A stretch of DNA of 64,000 nt from assembly GCA_964517795.1 (NCBI GenBank), contig CAZFDE010000004.1:18980-82979 (forward strand), read 5' to 3'. Source of the stretch: CAZFDE01 sp964517795. Lineage in GTDB: Bacteria > Planctomycetota > Phycisphaerae > Sedimentisphaerales > Anaerobacaceae. A model generated the notes under the pieces. That model was not told where the DNA came from, made no database searches, and saw only the letters and a program-made list of their open reading frames with translations. The position numbers and the translations under genes were made by a program. Positions 1 to 9,209 of this stretch are shown here, in pieces (the first letter of the stretch is position 1; each line of letters opens with the position of its first letter).

Positions 1-300
1 GATCTGATCTACCTGATCTATCCGTGGAAAGAAACGATCATAGCATCCTCGGATTATAATGTATTTTATCATCCGGGCGGACAATATATGATGCAGATCC
101 ACTGGGAAGATGAATCATTACAGCAGTGGCAGTCACGTTTGGGTGGTAAATACGATCGGCACAGTATTATCGCCAACCCGAAATTGAAAAGCGATTTTCG
201 GCTTTCGAAGGATTCGCCGGCCCTGAAACTCGGATTTGAACCGATCGATGTCGAACAGATCGGCTTAACCAAAGATTTTCCAGAACAATTTAAGAAATGA
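1..300 (+). CDS. C-terminal end of a probable right-handed beta-helix protein (partial)
   Basis: The frame is open from base 1 to a TGA at 300, so only the last 99 residues are in the window. The segment is hydrophilic and mixed alpha/beta. Near its end it has SPALKLGFEPID, a phrase I associate with the C-terminal end of secreted parallel beta-helix (DUF1565 or pectate-lyase-like) proteins of Planctomycetes and Bacteroidetes. It lies 14 bases before a sulfatase gene on the same strand, which fits a secreted glycan-binding or glycan-cleaving protein in one operon. The active-site region is outside the window, so no enzyme activity can be assigned. The family guess rests on the tail motif only. 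Confidence 0.55.
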   Translation, partial: DLIYLIYPWKETIIASSDYNVFYHPGGQYMMQIHWEDESLQQWQSRLGGKYDRHSIIANPKLKSDFRLSKDSPALKLGFEPIDVEQIGLTKDFPEQFKK

Positions 301-314
301 AAAGGGATTGATCT

Positions 315-1841
315 ATGGATCACAAAAGACAAATAGGGCGGCGTGCGTTTCTCAAATCGACGGCGGCAGCGGTTTCGGCATTTGGTATGGGCGGCTGTGC
401 AAAGCAAATGGTATTTACCGAGCGTATCGCAGATGTCAATCGCAAAAGCCGCCGGCCGAATATCATCCTTGTTTTAGTCGATGACATTTCGGCTTTCGAT
501 ATTGGCTGTTACGGCAGCCCTTTCAAGACGCCGAATATCGACCGGATGGCCGCCGAGGGTGTGCGGTTCGAGACCTGCTGGGCGACACCGATGTGTACGC
601 CTTCGCGGGCGGAACTGTTGACCGGCAAATACGGTTTTCGCACGCGGGTTTATCACAACGCCATGCGGCCGTCTGGCAGCGAGCCCGGCGGGCATTGGGG
701 CGACAGCTATACCCTGATACCGGAATTACTCAAACGATATGGCTATGTGACGATGCTGGCCGGCAAATGGCAGATGGACGGAAGCTATCCGACAGTGGTA
801 TTCGATTATGGCTTTGACGAATATTGCAGGCACCACGAATGGATTAAAAATCTGCCCGAAGGGGCGCAGTTTGATGGGTATGTTGCCGGTGAAAAACATA
901 TGTTCCCCGGCCGTACCAGCGGTTACTGGCATCCGTGTGTTACGGTGAACGGGCAACTGATGAAAACGACAAGGGACGATTACGGTCCGGATATTTATAC
1001 CGATTACATTCTTGATTTTATGACGCGACACCAAGATCGCCCGTTTTTCGTCTATTATCCAATGATGCTGGCCCACCATCAGACCAATCATATCGGTGAT
1101 CAGAAAATGACCAGTGTCCCCGTGCCGATCCGCGATGCCAACGGCAAGTGGACGGGCGGCGTTTCGCCGACTGAACTGAAATATAACGTCGAGTACGTGG
1201 ATTATCTGATGGGCCGGATTCGCAGGCATATCGAAAAACTCGGATTGGCCGATGAAACGATCATCATTTTTACTGCAGATAATGCGAGCCTGCCGTATGG
1301 CAAGTGCACACCTACCGAATCGGGCTGTCGCGAACCGTTGATTTGCTTTGCCCCGGGCATAATCCAAAAAGGTGTTGTCAGTGAAGAATTGGTTGATTTT
1401 ACGGACATCTATCCGACGATTGCCGAATTTGCCCAGGCAAAAATGCCGGCTGACGATGAATTCGACGGTCTGAGTTTCGCCGGTATCCTGCGCGGGGATA
1501 AAAATGCCAAAACGCGAGACTGGATATTCAGCTATTACGCGGACAAACGAATGCTTCGAACAAAGAACTGGTATCGGGACGGCAACGGGCGGTTCTACGA
1601 TTGTCGTAGCGGCCGCACCGGAAAATATACCAAAGAATACCACCGGGAAGTAACAGATTCGACGGAACCTGAGGTCATCGAAGCCAAACAGCGATTTGAA
1701 GGAATCCTTGAAAATCTGCCCGAACCGCCGGCCGACGATCCGCTGCGCGATCGGTTTCATCAGCAGTGGGAGATCAAGTTCCAGGAGAATTTGAAGCGGT
1801 ATGAAAAAAATTACGGATCGAAGAAAACGCAAGAAAAATGA
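315..1841 (+). CDS. Tat-exported sulfatase (arylsulfatase A-like)
   Basis: This 508-residue type I sulfatase hydrolyses sulfate esters, presumably on a sulfated glycan outside the cytoplasm. The N-terminus has a twin-arginine signal (GRRAFLK, residues 8-14), a short hydrophobic stretch and a possible lipobox ending at Cys28. The catalytic signature CTPSRAELLTG starts at Cys94, the residue converted to formylglycine. Metal ligands are seen as VDD near residue 56 and FTADNAS near residue 330. The gene follows AAAGGG about 9 bases upstream and its stop overlaps the next start by four bases (ATGA). With the LacI regulator, Na+ symporter and glycosidase downstream it forms a glycan-use operon. The sulfatase subfamily and substrate cannot be read from the sequence. 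No formylglycine-generating enzyme gene was seen in this window. Confidence 0.93.
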   Translation: MDHKRQIGRRAFLKSTAAAVSAFGMGGCAKQMVFTERIADVNRKSRRPNIILVLVDDISAFDIGCYGSPFKTPNIDRMAAEGVRFETCWATPMCTPSRAELLTGKYGFRTRVYHNAMRPSGSEPGGHWGDSYTLIPELLKRYGYVTMLAGKWQMDGSYPTVVFDYGFDEYCRHHEWIKNLPEGAQFDGYVAGEKHMFPGRTSGYWHPCVTVNGQLMKTTRDDYGPDIYTDYILDFMTRHQDRPFFVYYPMMLAHHQTNHIGDQKMTSVPVPIRDANGKWTGGVSPTELKYNVEYVDYLMGRIRRHIEKLGLADETIIIFTADNASLPYGKCTPTESGCREPLICFAPGIIQKGVVSEELVDFTDIYPTIAEFAQAKMPADDEFDGLSFAGILRGDKNAKTRDWIFSYYADKRMLRTKNWYRDGNGRFYDCRSGRTGKYTKEYHREVTDSTEPEVIEAKQRFEGILENLPEPPADDPLRDRFHQQWEIKFQENLKRYEKNYGSKKTQEK

Positions 1842-2896
1842 TTGCCAATGACACAACCGGCCAGGTCAGTCTCAAACGCATCGCCGAGGCGGCGGGCGTT
1901 TCGGTGACAACCGTTTCGCGTGTGCTGCGGGAAAAGGGGGAAATTTCCCAGGCCACGCGTAGTAAAGTCCTTCGTGTTGCCAAACGCCTTCGGTACCGCC
2001 CGAACCTGACTGCGCGCGGGGTTTACTGGGGAAAGACCAATACGGTCGGCGTGATCATTCCGGCCGCATCGAACTTTGATGTGCGGATCGTCTTCGGTAT
2101 TCACGATCAACTGGCCAAGCAGGATATTGTTCCGATCACCCTTTGGAGCGGCAGTTGGGACGGCATCGGTGATAAAGAAAAGACCGAAAATGTGCTCAAA
2201 CAGATCCATCATCTGGTGGACCGTCGTGTCGATGGCGTGATCGTGCGGCCTCACAATACCTTCAAGAATCTCTATATTCAGGAAATCCTCGAACGCAATA
2301 TCCCATTGGTGACGGTGGATCGAAATTTTCTGGGGTCGAATGCGGATTTTGTCGGCACCAATGATATGACCGGCGGTACCCTGGCCACGCAGCATCTGCT
2401 GGATTTGGGACATCGCCGGCTGGTGCATATCGCCGGACCGTTTAAGGTCACGACCGGAAAGCTGCGTCGAAAGGGTTTTGAAGCGGTTCTTGGTAATATC
2501 CCCGGCGTCAAATACGATATCATCGAGGATCGCAGCTTCGGTACCGACCCGAACATTGTGGAAAAGATATTCGATTTAAAGAGTCGCCCGACGGCCGTCT
2601 TTGCCGCCAACGATAAGATCGCTCAGAATATTTATATTGCGGCCCGCAGTCGAGGACTTCGAATCCCGCAGGATCTGTCGGTGGTTGGTTTTGCGGATTT
2701 GGACTTTTCGGCGTTGATGGATCCGCCGCTGACCACGGTTCGCCAACACCCCTATGAAATCGGCAAGCATGCGGCCGAGATCCTCATCGATCGAATCGAG
2801 AGCAAAGGCGATAAAAAGATCATATCGCGGTTACTGGAACCGGAACTGGTGGAACGAAAATCAACATGCCCCTGTCATTCAAAGGATAAAGACTGA
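1838..2896 (+). CDS. LacI/GalR-family transcriptional regulator
   Basis: A 352-residue LacI-type regulator. The N-terminal helix-turn-helix runs from about residue 10 to 58 (SLKRIAEAAGVSVTTVSRVL, then a hinge with YRPN). A periplasmic-binding-protein-like effector domain fills the rest, with typical phrases such as DGVIVRP, GHRRLVHIAGP and AVFAANDKIA. The start overlaps the sulfatase stop (ATGA) and the TGA stop overlaps the next ATG by one base, so it is translated within the operon it probably controls. The effector is likely a sugar released by the operon's enzymes (inference). I found no convincing CG-centred LacI operator in the visible upstream DNA. The operon start may lie left of the window. 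Confidence 0.93.
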   Translation: MIANDTTGQVSLKRIAEAAGVSVTTVSRVLREKGEISQATRSKVLRVAKRLRYRPNLTARGVYWGKTNTVGVIIPAASNFDVRIVFGIHDQLAKQDIVPITLWSGSWDGIGDKEKTENVLKQIHHLVDRRVDGVIVRPHNTFKNLYIQEILERNIPLVTVDRNFLGSNADFVGTNDMTGGTLATQHLLDLGHRRLVHIAGPFKVTTGKLRRKGFEAVLGNIPGVKYDIIEDRSFGTDPNIVEKIFDLKSRPTAVFAANDKIAQNIYIAARSRGLRIPQDLSVVGFADLDFSALMDPPLTTVRQHPYEIGKHAAEILIDRIESKGDKKIISRLLEPELVERKSTCPCHSKDKD

Positions 2897-4899
2897 TGCA
2901 TTCGGTGGACTGGTGGATTGTTGGCGGATTTGTATTGATATTAGCGATCGTTACGCTCTGGACGTGGCGTTATACCAAAAGCGTGGCGGATTTTCTGGCG
3001 GCCAATCGCTGTGCCGGGCGGTATCTGCTGACCACAGCCGATGCGATGGTCGGACTCGGCGCGATCAGTATTATCTCCTTTTTCGAGATCTATTACGAGG
3101 CCGGATTTACCGCACAGTGGTGGAATATGATGATCACCCCGTTTATCCTTTTTACGACATTATCCGGATGGGTGGTTTACCGCTTCCGCCAAACCCGGTG
3201 TTTGACGTTGATGCAGTTTTTCGAATTGCGGTATAATAAAAGTTTTCGCATCTTTTTTGCGATTATCTCGTTCGTCTCCAGTATGGTTGGGATCGGGATT
3301 ATGCCGGCCGTAGCGGCACGTTTTTTTTTGACATTCTGCGGGTTCGGCCAGACCATGGAAATTGCAGGCATGACCCTTTCAGTGTTCCCGATCCTGATGG
3401 CGGTGATTATGCTCATCTCGCTGTTCTTTACGTTCAGCGGTGGACATATCACCGTCATGATCACCGATTTTCTACAGGGTATTTTCAGTAATATCGTATT
3501 TCTGCTGCTGCTGGTTGTTTTGATGGTCAAGTTCCCGTGGTCAAAGATCATTGACAGCCTGGCCCTTGCCCCGCCCGATGCCTCGATGCTGCGACCGCTG
3601 CATACCGGCGGCATGAAGAATTTTGGAATATGGTTCTTTCTGGTCCAGGCGTTCAATTATTTCTTTGTCTATCCGACATGGCTGGGCAACCAGGCCTATA
3701 AAAGCGCCGCCAAAAACGCCCACGAGGCCCGCATGGCTTTGGTGCTTGGCAACGTTCGCGGCATTGTGATCTACACGGTTATTATGCTGCTGCCCATCTG
3801 TGCATACATGGTGATGCATCATCCCGATTTTTCGGGGATCGCCGCCTCCGTGACCGATCAACTTCAGTCGCTCGATGATGAATCCGCTCAACGGCAGATG
3901 ATCACCCCGATGGTGATGAGCCGAATCCTGCCGGTGGGTGTGGTTGGCGCGTTTTGCGCAGTCATGTTCGCCGCCTTTATCAGTACCAGCGATACGATCC
4001 TGCACGCCTACGGAAGCATCCTGATCCAGGATATTATCCTGCCGTTTCGCAAAAAACCATTTTCACCGCGAACGCATATGTTTTTATTGCGGGCGGCGAT
4101 CATCGCTGTGGCAATCTTTATCTATTGTTTCAGCCTGCTGTTTCGCCAAACCCAGCATATCGTCATGCACTGGGCAATTGTCGGTTCGATCTATTATGGA
4201 GCTGCCGCTGCGGGCTTGATTGGCGGATTATACTGGAGCCGCGGCACGACGGCGGGTTGCTGGGCCGCCGGGGTGGCCGGTTTGGTCCTCGGCACAGGCG
4301 GAACATTGATTTATCAAGTTAATCCCGATTTTCCGATCACCGGACAGACGATGTCATTCTGGATTGCGATGATTGTTTTTGCACTCTATGTTGGCGTTTC
4401 GCTGTTGGATAATCGAATCTTCAAGCGAAAACCGTTCGACATGGACAAACTCCTGCATCGCGGGCAATATACCGTTAAACAGGACCAGGGCCCGCTCTAT
4501 GAAATCAAGGGCATGGTCTATCGGCTGATTGGTGTCGGCAAGGAATTTTCTGGTAAAGATAAATTTATCTATATTGGTGTGCTTGGCTACAGTTTACTCT
4601 GGTTTTTCTTCTTTGTTGTAGTTACCATCGTCAACGGGTTTATCGATCTGTCGCAGCAGTGGTGGTCAACGTTCTGGCGGTTCTCGATCTACAACACGAT
4701 GCTCGTCGGCACGATCGTGACGATTTGGCTGCTGACCGGCGGTATAAAAGATTTGATGTATTTGTTCAGGACGCTTAGCACATTGCAGCGTGATCAATAC
4801 GATGACGGCATGGTTCTTGACGGCCAAAACCTGGAAGACCGGCCGCATCAGCAATTACCCGAAACAAAAAATAATGAAAACACTATGGAGGATTCATGA
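2896..4899 (+). CDS. Sodium:solute symporter (SSS family)
   Basis: A 667-residue membrane protein of the Na+/solute symporter family. It begins with a hydrophobic helix (WWIVGGFVLILAIVTLW) followed by the family phrase SVADFLAANR, and has about 13 hydrophobic segments. The length exceeds the usual 500-550 residues because of a C-terminal region with further hydrophobic helices (about residues 555-580 and 595-615) and a charged tail. The gene starts within the LacI stop (TGATG) and ends in an ATGA overlap with the glycosidase, so the four genes are probably co-translated. It likely imports the sugar or oligosaccharide released by the operon's enzymes. The true solute is unknown. Confidence 0.9.
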   Translation: MHSVDWWIVGGFVLILAIVTLWTWRYTKSVADFLAANRCAGRYLLTTADAMVGLGAISIISFFEIYYEAGFTAQWWNMMITPFILFTTLSGWVVYRFRQTRCLTLMQFFELRYNKSFRIFFAIISFVSSMVGIGIMPAVAARFFLTFCGFGQTMEIAGMTLSVFPILMAVIMLISLFFTFSGGHITVMITDFLQGIFSNIVFLLLLVVLMVKFPWSKIIDSLALAPPDASMLRPLHTGGMKNFGIWFFLVQAFNYFFVYPTWLGNQAYKSAAKNAHEARMALVLGNVRGIVIYTVIMLLPICAYMVMHHPDFSGIAASVTDQLQSLDDESAQRQMITPMVMSRILPVGVVGAFCAVMFAAFISTSDTILHAYGSILIQDIILPFRKKPFSPRTHMFLLRAAIIAVAIFIYCFSLLFRQTQHIVMHWAIVGSIYYGAAAAGLIGGLYWSRGTTAGCWAAGVAGLVLGTGGTLIYQVNPDFPITGQTMSFWIAMIVFALYVGVSLLDNRIFKRKPFDMDKLLHRGQYTVKQDQGPLYEIKGMVYRLIGVGKEFSGKDKFIYIGVLGYSLLWFFFFVVVTIVNGFIDLSQQWWSTFWRFSIYNTMLVGTIVTIWLLTGGIKDLMYLFRTLSTLQRDQYDDGMVLDGQNLEDRPHQQLPETKNNENTMEDS

Positions 4900-6950
4900 A
4901 AGAAAACGAACTGCGATTTCGACATGTGCATCTGGATTTTCACACCAGTGAAGCGATTCCCGAGATTGGGGCGGATTTTGATCCGGACGTGTTTGCAGAA
5001 ACCCTGAAAAAGGCCCATGTCGATACGATCAACTGTTTCGCCCGCGGCCATCACGGCTGGTTATATTATAACAGCAAAAAATTTCCCGAGCGGATTCACC
5101 CGAACCTGGTTAATCGTAATCTGTTGAAAGAACAGATCAAAGCCTGCCATAAGCGCGATATCCGCATCCCAATCTATATCACCGTTCAGTGGGACCAATA
5201 TACCGCTGAACGCCATCCCGAATGGCTGACCATGACCGCCGACGGCAAGCAGGAAGGCACCGAACCGTATAAGGCCGGGTTCTATCGCAGCCTTTGCCTT
5301 AATACGCCGTACGTTGATCTGCTCAAGGAAATGACCGAAGAAGTCCTCACCACACTGCCGACCGACGGTATCTGGTTCGATATCGTCCTGCCGAAGGACT
5401 GTTCGTGCAGCTATTGCCGCCGCGATATGCTTGGCCGCGGACTGGATCCATCGGACCGTCGCACCCGCATTCAATTTGGCCTGGAGGTGTTGGAGAAATT
5501 CAAACTCGATATGACCAGATTCGTTCGAAAGTTCAACAAGGACTGCCATATTTTCTATAATTCCGGTCATATTTCGGCGATCCACCGCGGTTCGATGCCC
5601 GCCTATACACACCTGGAGCTCGAATCGCTGGCCAGCGGTTTTTGGGGTTATATGCATTTTCCAGTCACCGCCCGTTACGCTCGCACGCTTGGCAAAGAGA
5701 TTCTCGGCATGACCGGCAAGTTCCAGACAGTCTGGGGTGATTTCCATTCTTTCAAGAATGTCCACGGCTTGAAATTCGAATGTCAGCGGGCACTGGCGCT
5801 CAATGCCAAATGCTGCATCGGCGATCAACTGCCGCCCAACGGCAATATCTGCAAATATACCTATGACCTGATCGGCCGCGCCTATGCCGACATCGAACAG
5901 AAAGAGCCGTGGTGCACCAAAGCCGAACCGGTAACGGAGATTGCGGTGATGCACCCCGAGGAATTTCATGATTTCGATCCGACCAAAGGTATCCCGCATT
6001 CGCTGCTGGGTGTTACGCGGATGCTGCAGGAGGGCGGCCACCAGTTCGATATCGTCGATACCAAGGCCGATTACTCCGACTACAAGCTGCTGATTTTGCC
6101 CGATGAGATTCCGGTCGATAAAATGCTTCAGAAAAAGATTAAGGATTATTTGAAAAAAGGGGGTACGGTTATTGCATCGTTCGAATCAGGAATGAATGCG
6201 GACAAAACCGAATTTGTTCTCGACAGTCTCGGTGTCTCGTTTAAAAGCGACGGCCCCACAGACGAGCAGGGCAGACTCGCGCGGGGCCGCTGGTATCCTA
6301 ATAATGATTACACCGACTACATTGTCCCTCGCGGCGCGATCGGCAAAGGCCTCAATCCGACCGAATATGTGATGTATCTGCGGGCGATGGATATCAAAAC
6401 CCGCAGCAAAACCGCCAAGGTGCTGGCCGACCGGGTGGCAGCCTATTTCGACCGCACATATGCGCATTTCTGTTCGCACTTGCAGACGCCGTCGAGCGGC
6501 AAAAAGGCCGGCCCCGCCATCGTGCAAAACGGTAAGTGCATCTATTTTGCACACCCCATATTTTCAACGTATAGTATCAACGGGCCGCTGTGGTGCAAGA
6601 CGATGCTCTTTAATGCGATCGATATGCTGATGGGTCGGCCATTGTTGAAGCATAACGGTCCCAGTACGATCATGGCGACGATCAATGCGCAAAAGAAAAA
6701 AAATCGCTGGGTGGTTCACCTGCTGCACTATATTCCTGAACGGCGGGCCGAAAAGCTCGATATTGTTGAGGACTGTATCGGGCTTTATAACGTTGAGATT
6801 TCGGTCAATGCCCCGCGAACGGTCAAGTCGGTGACCTGTGTGCCGCAAAAACAGGATATTGACTTTAAGGCCGACGGCAAATCGATTATATTCACCGTGC
6901 CGGAAATTCACGGCCACCAGATGGTGAGTATCAATTTTAAGAAATCATAA
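4896..6950 (+). CDS. Probable glycoside hydrolase, GHL6 / beta-galactosidase-trimerisation type
   Basis: A 684-residue protein without an obvious signal peptide. The first 350 residues look like a TIM-barrel hydrolase of the hypothetical glycosyl hydrolase 6 (GHL6) group: FRHVHLDFHTS at the start, HVDTINCFARGHHGW, then DGIWFDIVLPKDCSCSYC with a possible catalytic Asp. The next 200 residues resemble the class-I-amidotransferase-like beta-galactosidase trimerisation domain (KLLILPDEIPVD, GGTVIASFESG). The C-terminal 100 residues look like a beta-sandwich. The gene overlaps the symporter stop (ATGA) and follows GGAGG. A cytoplasmic enzyme next to a symporter suggests cleavage of imported oligosaccharide. 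The linkage specificity is unknown and the catalytic acid is not certain. Confidence 0.75.
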   Translation: MKENELRFRHVHLDFHTSEAIPEIGADFDPDVFAETLKKAHVDTINCFARGHHGWLYYNSKKFPERIHPNLVNRNLLKEQIKACHKRDIRIPIYITVQWDQYTAERHPEWLTMTADGKQEGTEPYKAGFYRSLCLNTPYVDLLKEMTEEVLTTLPTDGIWFDIVLPKDCSCSYCRRDMLGRGLDPSDRRTRIQFGLEVLEKFKLDMTRFVRKFNKDCHIFYNSGHISAIHRGSMPAYTHLELESLASGFWGYMHFPVTARYARTLGKEILGMTGKFQTVWGDFHSFKNVHGLKFECQRALALNAKCCIGDQLPPNGNICKYTYDLIGRAYADIEQKEPWCTKAEPVTEIAVMHPEEFHDFDPTKGIPHSLLGVTRMLQEGGHQFDIVDTKADYSDYKLLILPDEIPVDKMLQKKIKDYLKKGGTVIASFESGMNADKTEFVLDSLGVSFKSDGPTDEQGRLARGRWYPNNDYTDYIVPRGAIGKGLNPTEYVMYLRAMDIKTRSKTAKVLADRVAAYFDRTYAHFCSHLQTPSSGKKAGPAIVQNGKCIYFAHPIFSTYSINGPLWCKTMLFNAIDMLMGRPLLKHNGPSTIMATINAQKKKNRWVVHLLHYIPERRAEKLDIVEDCIGLYNVEISVNAPRTVKSVTCVPQKQDIDFKADGKSIIFTVPEIHGHQMVSINFKKS

Positions 6951-6972
6951 TTTTCAGAAAGGAAGCACGCAG

Positions 6973-8031
6973 ATGTCATTAACCGATGGGATGGCGGCGA
7001 TCAATCTCGAAATGCCGCCGCGGATACCGCGAACGGAATATTCGGCCGAAGAGCACTGGGACCTGATCAAGGCGGTCACGGGTATTGCGGTTACGCCCGA
7101 CAGCAGCGAAGCGGATAAGCAAAAGGCCCGAAGTGCGTTTATCAAGGCGTGGCACTATGATTTCTATTGGTTTACGCTGATCTATAATGAGGCGTTCGGC
7201 GATCTGCGAACCAGTATGGGGCACGCCGAGTACGCGGCCGGTGGTGTCGATTATCGCGATGATGCCAAGTGTCCCTTTAAGATGCCGGAAGAGGTGCTCG
7301 ATTTTGATTTTGAGAAAGCCTATGGCCGCATCGACGAGGCTGCTGTTGTCAAACGCTTCGAGGACGATTACAAATCCCGCTGCGAAAAATATCCCGACCT
7401 GGTGAATATGACCGGCATCTATATCACCTGTATCTCCGGTATGCTCGAAGTATTTGGCTGGGATATGTTTTTGCTGGCCGCTGGTGTCGATTTGCCCAAA
7501 TTCGGCGAACTGACTTTGCGATACGGCCAATGGGTGCAGCAGTATTTCGATGCACTGGCAAAGGCCGATGTGCCGGTGGTAATGGTGCACGATGACATCG
7601 TCTGGACGAGCGGGCCGTTTCTGCCGCCGGATTGGTATCGCCAGTTCGTCTTCCCGAACTATAAAAAGTATTTCGCCCCGCTGATCGACAGTGGCAAGAA
7701 GATCATGTTTACCTCCGATGGTGACTATACGGCCTTTATCGATGATGTTGCCGATGCGGGCATCCACGGCTTTGTCATGGAGCCATGCACCGATATGAAA
7801 TATATCGCTGAAAAGTACGGCCAAACACACGCCTTTATCGGCAACGCCGATACCCGCATCCTGCTCGAGGGCACTAAGGCCGACATCGAGGCCGAGGTTC
7901 GCCGCTGTATCGATATCGGAAAAGGGTGCCCGGGTTTTTTCATGGCTGTCGGCAACCATATCCCCGCCAATACGCCGGTCGAGAATGCCCTCTATTATAA
8001 CGAGGTGTATGAAACGCTTTCCATGCGTTAG
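6973..8031 (+). CDS. Uroporphyrinogen decarboxylase-family protein (URO-D-like)
   Basis: A 352-residue protein with the URO-D TIM-barrel pattern: PRIPRTEYSAEEHW near the start, HDDIVWTSGPFLPP near residue 200, MEPCTDMKYIAEKYG near 270 and the closing AVGNHIPANTPVENAL. ATG 6973 follows AAAGGAAG with good spacing, 22 bases after the glycosidase. Heme synthesis is unlikely here: the protein sits in a glycan operon and lacks the typical HemE N-terminal arginine motif. The family also contains cobalamin- and corrinoid-linked methyltransferases (MtaA, CmuA), but the Zn-binding HxC motif is not apparent. A role in sugar metabolism or demethylation is only an inference from position. Confidence 0.8.
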   Translation: MSLTDGMAAINLEMPPRIPRTEYSAEEHWDLIKAVTGIAVTPDSSEADKQKARSAFIKAWHYDFYWFTLIYNEAFGDLRTSMGHAEYAAGGVDYRDDAKCPFKMPEEVLDFDFEKAYGRIDEAAVVKRFEDDYKSRCEKYPDLVNMTGIYITCISGMLEVFGWDMFLLAAGVDLPKFGELTLRYGQWVQQYFDALAKADVPVVMVHDDIVWTSGPFLPPDWYRQFVFPNYKKYFAPLIDSGKKIMFTSDGDYTAFIDDVADAGIHGFVMEPCTDMKYIAEKYGQTHAFIGNADTRILLEGTKADIEAEVRRCIDIGKGCPGFFMAVGNHIPANTPVENALYYNEVYETLSMR

Positions 8032-8188
8032 CCCGGTCAGTCGCTGATTAGTTGTTTCCGCCATCGCCGGTGGGCTATAGCAAGGTTCGCACACGAATTC
8101 CGCATCTATTTGAAGCGGGGCCAATCAGGGTGGAGTAAGCACACGCAACTCACGGAAAACGGCCAAATTCGTTTTGGGGTGAATTTCA

Positions 8189-8217
8189 TTGACGGCGGTG
8201 GAATATTAGTATATTGT
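8189..8217 (+). promoter_or_regulatory. Sigma-70-type promoter for pyrK-pyrD
   Basis: TTGACG (8189-8194), a 17-base spacer and TATTGT (8212-8217) lie about 45 bases before the pyrK start. The 230 bases between the UroD-like gene and pyrK hold nothing else that I recognise. Confidence 0.5.
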
Positions 8218-8262
8218 AAAACCGTTGGAAAACGAGGATTAACTCATATAAAAGGAGTATTT

Positions 8263-9207
8263 GTGCAGGATGCGGTCAAGACAGACAAGGGGCCCTTTAT
8301 CGCCAAGGTAGCGAGCAACTACCGGCTGCATGGGACATTTTACCGGCTGGTGCTGGAATTCGAGGGTACCGGTGCCGCGGCGTTTGTACAGACGACGCCG
8401 GGCCAGTTCGCGCAGCTCGATCTGTCGGGCGTATCGCTTCCGGATGCCAAATATATCCCCGAATCACTGAAAGATGCAGCTATGCGGCATACGCTGCTGC
8501 GCCGGCCGTTCAGTTTCATCGCTGTCGATGGGGACGAGAATCACTGCCGCGTGGAGATCCTGTACTGTGTTGTCGGGCCGTCGAGTTTGCGGATGACGAC
8601 GTTGCGATCGGGTCATAGTGTCAGTGTGATCGGGCCGTTAGGCAATGGATTTTCGATGAAACAGAACAAAACGCTGGCCCTGCTGGTGGTCGGGGGGATG
8701 GGGGCCGGGCCGCTGGTGCATATGGCCGGCGAATTGACGAAGAAACAGCCCGAAATGCAGGTACTGGCCTTCGCCGGTGCGCGTACGAAAAAGGAATTGC
8801 CGTTCGAAAAGGTGCTGGACGAGGTGTCACAGGGAGTGGGCTTTTCGATCCGTGAGTTCGGCCGCTATGCGGTGGAATCCAAGGTTGCCACCGATGACGG
8901 GACGCTGGGTTTTTCGGGGCTTGTAACCGATTGCCTGCAACAGTGGCTCGACCAGAACCGGCCGGAAACCAAAGAGACGATCATCTATAGCTGCGGCCCC
9001 GAGCCGATGATCAAACGTATGGCCGAGATGGCCCAGCAGTGGCATATCGAGTGCCAGTTGAGCCTGGAGCGGAATATGGGCTGCGGCGTGGGGCTGTGCC
9101 AAAGCTGTGCGGTTGCGTGCAAATCGGAAACGAGCGAAATGGTGTATAAAATGTGCTGCAAGGACGGGCCGGTCTTTGACAGCCGTGAGTTGGTGTTTAA
9201 GGATTAG
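8263..9207 (+). CDS. pyrK: Dihydroorotate dehydrogenase electron-transfer subunit
   Basis: PyrK-type subunit (314 residues) that passes electrons from dihydroorotate dehydrogenase to NAD+ through FAD and a [2Fe-2S] cluster. A ferredoxin-reductase-like FAD domain comes first (TPGQFAQLDLSG, LLRRPFSF), then an NAD-binding fold (LALLVVGGMGAGPLVHMA). The C-terminal cluster-binding cysteines are in MGCGVGLCQSCAVAC with further Cys near YKMCC. I chose GTG 8263 because AAAGGAG lies just upstream. The frame is open to an ATG at 8110, but that would add 51 low-quality residues and lie upstream of the promoter. The stop overlaps the region of the pyrD start, as expected for a pyrK-pyrD pair in de novo pyrimidine synthesis. 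Confidence 0.9.
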   Translation: MQDAVKTDKGPFIAKVASNYRLHGTFYRLVLEFEGTGAAAFVQTTPGQFAQLDLSGVSLPDAKYIPESLKDAAMRHTLLRRPFSFIAVDGDENHCRVEILYCVVGPSSLRMTTLRSGHSVSVIGPLGNGFSMKQNKTLALLVVGGMGAGPLVHMAGELTKKQPEMQVLAFAGARTKKELPFEKVLDEVSQGVGFSIREFGRYAVESKVATDDGTLGFSGLVTDCLQQWLDQNRPETKETIIYSCGPEPMIKRMAEMAQQWHIECQLSLERNMGCGVGLCQSCAVACKSETSEMVYKMCCKDGPVFDSRELVFKD

Positions 9208-9209
9208 TG

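Noticed and set aside
2754..3236. Open frame spanning the LacI/symporter junction.
   Set aside because: It overlaps both well-supported genes in another frame and shows no family resemblance.
8110..8262. Upstream extension of pyrK to ATG 8110.
   Set aside because: It would add 51 residues unlike PyrK, start before the promoter at 8189-8217, and bypass the good AAAGGAG site ahead of GTG 8263.
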